From Axinella damicornis (Eukaryota > Porifera > Demospongiae > Axinellida > Axinellidae): a stretch of 64,000 nucleotides of DNA. Below, piece by piece: positions 61,601-64,000 of the stretch. Every line of letters starts with the position of its first letter. Position 1 is the stretch's first letter. The notes below the pieces were generated by a model. It worked only from the letters and a program-made list of their open reading frames with translations, was not told the origin of the DNA and ran no database searches. The position numbers and the translations under genes were made by a program. The stretch spans positions 12,066,932-12,130,931 of the forward strand of contig OZ007507.1 in assembly GCA_963931865.1 (NCBI GenBank). The letters run 5' to 3'.

Positions 61601-62865
61601 CTACTAACAAAGATTTCATTGGCAGCTAGTCTGATATTCCTGCCTAACTTCTTAACGAAGACCGAGGTTTCTGTGCAAAGTCGCCAGACCCTCTTTCCCA
61701 CAATGGTGGGGTTTGGGCACGAGACTCTAGTAGGGACGAGGCTATGTGTCCGCCATGTGGATGATAAATTATGAAGCCCGTTTCTCTGCAGGGTACCAGT
61801 AATGCGGCCCTGGCTCTGTTTGAGTCTGGTGAGGCCAGTAAGGCTCTGGATGTGGCGGGTACGTTGCTGGTGGCAGGTCTGAGGGAGCTGACCGAGAAGC
61901 CGAGTGCAGGGGACAAGGAGGCAGTGGAGGCAGTGAGGGAGGAGTGGTGCCAGTGTCTTGTCCACCCTGGGCTCAACGAAGGTTAGTAGAGTTGTTCAGT
62001 ACTTGGCCACTCCCTCTCATATTCCACTCTCTCATGTGCCATTCTGTCGTACCACTCTTCTCCCACATGCCACTCCCTCTCAAGTGCCACTCCCTCATGT
62101 GTCACTTCCACATTATTCCTTCATGCCACTCCCTCTCGCGTCACTCCCCTCATGCCACTCCCTCTCATGTGCCACTCCCTCATATGTCACTTAACTTCCA
62201 CATTATTCCCTCGTGCCACTCCCTCTCATGTGCCACTCCCTCATGTGTCACTTAACTTCCACATTATTCCCTTATGCACCTCCCTCTCGAGTGTCACTCC
62301 TCTCATGCCACTCCCTCATTATTCCCTTATGCACCTCCCTCTCGAGTGTCACTCCTCTCATGCCACTCCCTCATGTGTGACTTCCACATTTTTCCCTTAT
62401 GCCACTCCCTCTCACGTGCCACTCCTCTCATGCCACTCCCTCTCATGTGCCACTCTTCCTGCCTCCCCTCGTGCTATTTGTAATTCCTGTACATGCTATG
62501 GTCTATGGAGTAAGGCTTGCCCTTGCCCTCTTGACAGGTGGTAGTCTCGGTCCCAGACCCAAACCAACCCCAGCGTGGATCACTTAGTACTTAAGCTGGG
62601 GTTGGTTTGGGTCTGGGCCCTCTGGGGCTGAAACTAGACGTGGTTGTCAGCCTTTAATTAGTCATTCAAGTGATACTACACACATGTACACACTCATGCA
62701 ACAGGTGATCAGGACCGTCTTGCAGATTTGCTGACCAGGATGTTCGATGACTTCTCCAAGGCGCCTTCCCTCTCACCTCCAGACACCCCCTCCTCCGTAA
62801 ACTACCACGCCCTCTCAGTGGAACTCTCTCGTGTTCTCAAAAAATACCGTCAAAAGGAGCCATGA
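45056..62865 (+). CDS. USP25/28: USP25/USP28-type ubiquitin-specific protease, spliced
   Basis: Twenty-two exons, phases all closing, 1134 aa: 45056-45091, 46046-46123, 46639-46756, 46896-46952, 47027-47147, 47341-47506, 48399-48476, 48796-48894, 49943-50061, 50606-50780, 56212-56339, 56485-56580, 57002-57246, 57485-58195, 58347-58465, 59086-59250, 59324-59550, 59665-59740, 60726-60838, 60908-61034, 61792-61981, 62705-62865. UBA-like helices lie at about 15-55, a SUMO/UIM-like segment at about 97-145 ([20 protein letters not shown], then ALEASLAD). Catalytic Cys185 is in NIGNTCWF, His548 in SGGHYWAYV and Asp701 in WLKFNDISV. The coiled insert at about 393-423 matches the USP25/28 insertion arm. 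The C-terminal helical region resembles human USP28. A Ser/Glu-rich stretch of about 136 residues between the His and Asp boxes is unusual. The first 12-codon exon is the least certain. The intron 50781-56211 carries a 4.74-kb transposon. Confidence 0.92.
45100..45257. repeat. Poly-C run and poly-G run in USP intron 1
   Basis: About 30 C at 45105-45135 and about 16 G at 45242-45257 sit 110 bp apart and could pair. Lengths may be affected by sequencing. Confidence 0.85.
45306..45591 (+). mobile_element. tRNA-derived SINE, copy 2
   Basis: Same family as 22484-22804: head gccgagtggttaaggcgttg with box B ggtttgaatccc, body gagtaggtgtgttc, ttcacaccgcatccttt and gttggtcccggggg, short A-rich end. 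It is in the sense orientation in USP intron 1. Confidence 0.85.
46393..46638. repeat. CCTCCTTCCTCC tract ending in about 35 C
   Basis: Pyrimidine repeat running up to the acceptor of USP exon 46639-46756. Confidence 0.9.
47200..47340. repeat. Pyrimidine-rich tract at a 3' splice site
   Basis: CCTCCCTC/CTTCCTCC repeats end at ctcttcag, the acceptor of the USP exon holding the catalytic Cys (47341-47506). Confidence 0.9.
47516..47700. repeat. G/T-rich minisatellite (gggattgggtgggtgtgggtat)
   Basis: A roughly 22-bp unit with variants, starting just after the donor of the catalytic-Cys exon. G-triplets give quadruplex potential. Confidence 0.9.
47885..48235. repeat. 88-bp minisatellite, about 4 copies
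   Basis: The motif accctgtgctaggacagt recurs at about 87-88-bp spacing (47885, 47973, 48060, 48148). The fourth copy is diverged and partial relatives lie at 47700-47880 and 48236-48300. It lies in a USP intron. Confidence 0.85.
48500..48795. repeat. CACACTCCCACACCCCTCAC minisatellite
   Basis: CA/CCTC-rich tandem repeat ending at the acceptor of USP exon 48796-48894. Confidence 0.9.
49011..49854. mobile_element. Inverted-repeat element split by a second insertion
   Basis: Left ataagtctgataaagcccac and the right end agagcccacc/agacttat form TIRs that share gggggctggcaatctgattt. Left-arm homology stops at 49079 (gtagggtagttat) and resumes at 49541 with tcatgaagtctccaagttt. The right arm is continuous, so the 49080-49534 insert arrived later. 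No clear flanking duplication of the outer element. Confidence 0.75.
49080..49534. mobile_element. 455-bp insertion with 7-bp target duplication
   Basis: Flanked by tagttat at 49073-49079 and 49535-49541, interrupting the TIR of the outer element. It starts aattaccccgtgcgcatgcg and ends with gcgcacggggtacgtgctct plus gctgagcacctc. Its first 70 bp match the reverse complement of 23640-23740. Confidence 0.75.
50155..50600. repeat. CCCTCCCTCACTCC pyrimidine tract
   Basis: About 450 bp of CT repeats ending at the acceptor of USP exon 50606-50780. Confidence 0.95.
51366..52975 (+). CDS. THAP-domain DDE_4 transposase, likely two exons, 3' end altered
   Basis: 51366 starts a THAP zinc finger with C6, C9, W34, C52 and H55. 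Its frame stops at 51660. A GTAAG donor at 51574 and an ag at 51619-51620 would join it, through a 47-bp intron, to the frame that runs to 52975. Alternatively a frameshift separates them. The second part has an HTH-like segment ([20 protein letters not shown]) and DDE_Tnp_4 motifs: [31 protein letters not shown] and [14 protein letters not shown]. The usual D, D and E residues are all present. The last about 32 codons (after ...SDCEDTV) come from the inverted-repeat insertion at 52881, so the native C-terminus is replaced. Confidence 0.8.
52881..53448. mobile_element. 568-bp MITE nested in the transposase 3' end
   Basis: Termini ccgtagatccggaaattttc and gaaaatttccggatctacgg are inverted complements. 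TA flanks both sides (52879-52880, 53449-53450). A second inverted pair, attttcgtcg / cgacgaaaat, occurs near each end. The interior has frames on both strands that I do not recognise. Insertion changed the transposase C-terminus. Confidence 0.85.
53528..55522 (-). CDS. Transposon-borne SAP-SWIM-YqaJ nuclease, three exons
   Basis: Exons 55522-55371, 55280-54819 and 54743-53528, phases closing to 609 aa. Residues about 26-52 look like a SAP DNA-binding motif ([20 protein letters not shown]). A SWIM zinc finger is formed across the second intron: C200-x-C202 ... C210-x-H212. The C-terminal 330 residues carry the YqaJ/lambda-exonuclease-like core: [16 protein letters not shown] in [14 protein letters not shown] in [12 protein letters not shown] and K in GFLEVKCP, and [10 protein letters not shown]. 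Such proteins accompany ISL2EU-type transposases, presumably in end processing. It is convergent with the transposase inside one pair of TIRs. Confidence 0.88.
56633..57001. repeat. (CCCTCCCT)n pyrimidine tract
   Basis: About 370 bp of CT repeats ending exactly at the acceptor of USP exon 57002-57246. Long frames on either strand are repeat translations. Confidence 0.95.
58466..59085. other. USP intron with C-run and CACACA stretches
   Basis: A run of about 19 C at 58556-58574 and scattered CA repeats at 58680-58740. No gene or mobile element recognised. Confidence 0.6.
59935..60230. mobile_element. 296-bp TAGCCTCG element with about 110-bp arms
   Basis: Ends TAGCCTCGTTCCCAGGC and GCCTGGGAACGAGGCTA. 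Arms continue through ctgccgcttcgtttttagtc and cctttgaacccccatcagat and their complements, then caagcaaggtggacacg. The flanks acctgccgg (59926-59934) and acctgacag (60231-60239) agree at 7 of 9 positions. USP intron. Confidence 0.85.
60560..60622. mobile_element. Truncated TAGCCTCG-family relative
   Basis: The right end gagcctgggtacgaggcta and the interior cctaagaggaaat match the 64-bp element at 41911. The left end is diverged (taccaggctctctcctcc). Confidence 0.6.
61090..61345. repeat. Minisatellite 'gcatggtgttgccccacctg'
   Basis: About ten copies of a 20-25-bp unit in a USP intron directly after exon 60908-61034. Confidence 0.9.
61446..61729. mobile_element. 284-bp TAGTCTCG element, apparently nested in a smaller one
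   Basis: Left TAGTCTCGTGCCCAG ... gtctggcgactttc; right gtcgccagac ... gggcacgagactcta. The flanks gtagggaca (61437-61445) and gtagggacg (61730-61738) agree at 8 of 9. Just outside are agcatcgttcccaggct (61420) and gacgaggcta (ends 61744), the two ends of a micro-element with gtgtccacc / gtgtccgcc beyond them. So one element seems to have landed in another's loop. Confidence 0.7.
62000..62460. repeat. 'ccactccctctcatgtgcca' minisatellite
   Basis: Many imperfect units alternate ccactccctcatgtgtcac, ttccacattattccct and tcatgccactccctct in the last USP intron. Confidence 0.9.
62542..62635. mobile_element. TAGTCTCG-family palindrome, right end decayed
   Basis: tagtctcggtcccagaccca pairs with gttggtttgggtctggg, sharing the ccaaaccaaccccagcg core with the 113-bp element at 9673. 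The extreme right end is degenerate. Last USP intron. Confidence 0.65.
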
Positions 62866-63600
62866 ATCCTTGATGTCACTCTCTCTTGTATGTAGTCACT
62901 GCTTAATCCATTCCTCTCTCTGACTTAATGTGCTGCCCGGCCTAGATCTGTTGGGACATTCCTATCATTAATACTACTTGTGATCAGATCGATAAAACGT
63001 GATTACTGTGGTTACAAGTAGCGTCAAGTTGTGACCTAGCCTTGAACCCTGGAGCATCGGAAGGAGAGAGTCGTTGTCGTCGTCGTCCCCCCCCCATGCA
63101 CCTGGGACCCTGGGTGGATGGATGCCCAACCACCTTTAGCTTGCACTCCTACTAGTGCTTACGCTATCTCAAATTCAATTCCCATGCAGTGCAATTATAC
63201 TTCAATGCATTGTTTCCCACTCGGCAATAGAACCACTGGAGCAACTATTAATATACTTTCTTCAGCTGAAGTTGTTTGCAGTAGTAGGTAAATGCACTGT
63301 AAGGAATCCTAATGTATTTACATGAGGTAACAGGATATGGTTGCACAGGCCAACTAGTCCGGGGGGGCCCCAACCATCTTTCTATATAGAACACCTCACC
63401 CTCAACCTTTTACTTGAGGGCACATTGACCGTCGGCGGCTCGATACGCCCTTGTTAACACAGAAACCACTAGCTGTTGTACTTGAGGAATCCTGCCTCGG
63501 GCAGAACAAGGTACTTGAGCAGTTGTGCAATGTAACACTCCAAATATTGACCTGGTGCTATAGTGCTATATAGCAGTATTTATCAGTTTATGTGGGCCCA
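62866..63600. other. 3' region of USP25/28 and intergenic sequence
   Basis: No further exon seen. A gtcgtcgtc plus C-run lies at 63075-63098. No canonical AATAAA is obvious close to the stop. Confidence 0.4.
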
Positions 63601-63617
63601 TGCAGTATCTCTTGAAG

Positions 63618-63700
63618 TAGTCTCAGCCCCAGCCCCAAGCCAACCGCGGTGCGGATCGCTCCCCATGCTATGGTTGGTTTAGGATCTGCAGCCAAGACTA
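63618..63700. mobile_element. 83-bp TAGTCTCG-family relic
   Basis: tagtctcagccccagcccca at the left, gccaagacta at the right, with gccaacc.cggtgcggatcgct in common with 9673-9785. No target duplication. Confidence 0.6.
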
Positions 63701-63871
63701 CATGTACTCTGGAAGGGCCTATACACAAAATTGCAGTTGTGTGATCAAATAAAATAGGTACAGTAGATGTAATAATTGTCCCTCCCTCAATAATGATAAT
63801 GGCAACTGGACTACAAGTCATATAATAGCACAAGGTGTGCATCACTAGCTGTGGCTGACCACGCCTCTTCC

Positions 63872-64000
63872 TCAGCTCTGGCTAGATGAGGAGGAGGTCA
63901 GGTGGAAGGCGAGGGTGTCCACCTGCTGCTGGGTATCCTCCACGGACCGGGATAGCGCCTCCAACTCCAGCCTCATCCGAGACGTCAGGGATACCACCTC
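63872..64000 (-). CDS. C-terminal exon of an unidentified coiled-coil protein, partial
   Basis: An open frame of 42 codons plus TGA (stop at 63874-63872) reads in from the window edge. Its sequence is amphipathic and heptad-like (SRMRLELEALSRSVEDTQQQ), ending in a Ser-rich tail (TSSSSSQS). This fits the last exon of a coiled-coil gene convergent with USP25/28. The rest lies outside the window, so the family cannot be named. Confidence 0.55.
   Translation of the reverse strand, partial: EVVSLTSRMRLELEALSRSVEDTQQQVDTLAFHLTSSSSSQS

Overview
The window is metazoan nuclear DNA, most likely from a sponge (demosponge). The genes are intron-rich with GT-AG introns. Two families point to Porifera: a single-exon transmembrane collagen with a sponge/cnidarian-type C-terminal domain, and a very large parallel-beta-helix plus multi-TM receptor-like protein. 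A short-chain-collagen C4 domain is also present. The sequence is rich in microsatellites and in the palindrome TACATGTA. The taxonomic call is inference from family content; no marker gene is present.

Layout. 1-1760: recent 725-bp satellite. 2008-8940 (-): CFAP68 (ciliary), with a transmembrane collagen gene (4819-6588, +) nested in one intron. 9041-10197 (+): TMEM218 (ciliary transition zone), head-to-head with CFAP68 over about 100 bp that hold an X-box-like site. 11.5-19.9 kb: promoter-like segment, then an array of about 50 modules that each look like a 99-nt exon plus a 53-54-nt intron. 20.6-21.1 kb: orphan 3' exon of short-chain collagen C4. 22.5 kb: tRNA-derived SINE. 24434-28507 (+): beta-helix/multi-TM protein, preceded by two eroded copies of one of its own segments. 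28977-33161 (-): SPFH/MVP-shoulder-like coiled-coil protein. 36044-44833 (-): ten-exon secretory-pathway protein joining kelch repeats to a cytochrome b561 core. 45056-62865 (+): 22-exon USP25/28 deubiquitinase, start only 222 bp from the kelch-b561 start. One USP intron holds a 4.74-kb DNA transposon (TA target, about 240-bp TIRs) with a THAP/DDE_4 transposase and a SAP-SWIM-YqaJ nuclease. 63872-64000 (-): last exon of an unidentified coiled-coil gene.

The most unusual signal is a family of very short inverted-repeat elements with termini TAGYCTCG(TTCCCAGG). Some are only 35-47 bp long, yet they are flanked by perfect 9-10-bp target duplications of Mutator (MULE) type. More than a dozen members, several as full palindromes and one apparent nested pair, lie across the window. 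Second is the exon-like array at 12.3-19.9 kb. Third is a strand-coherent pattern in every multi-exon gene: long CT- or CA-rich (sense strand) repeats sit directly upstream of 3' splice sites.

Gene models were built by hand from splice signals, reading-frame phase closure and remembered family motifs. No search or computation was run.
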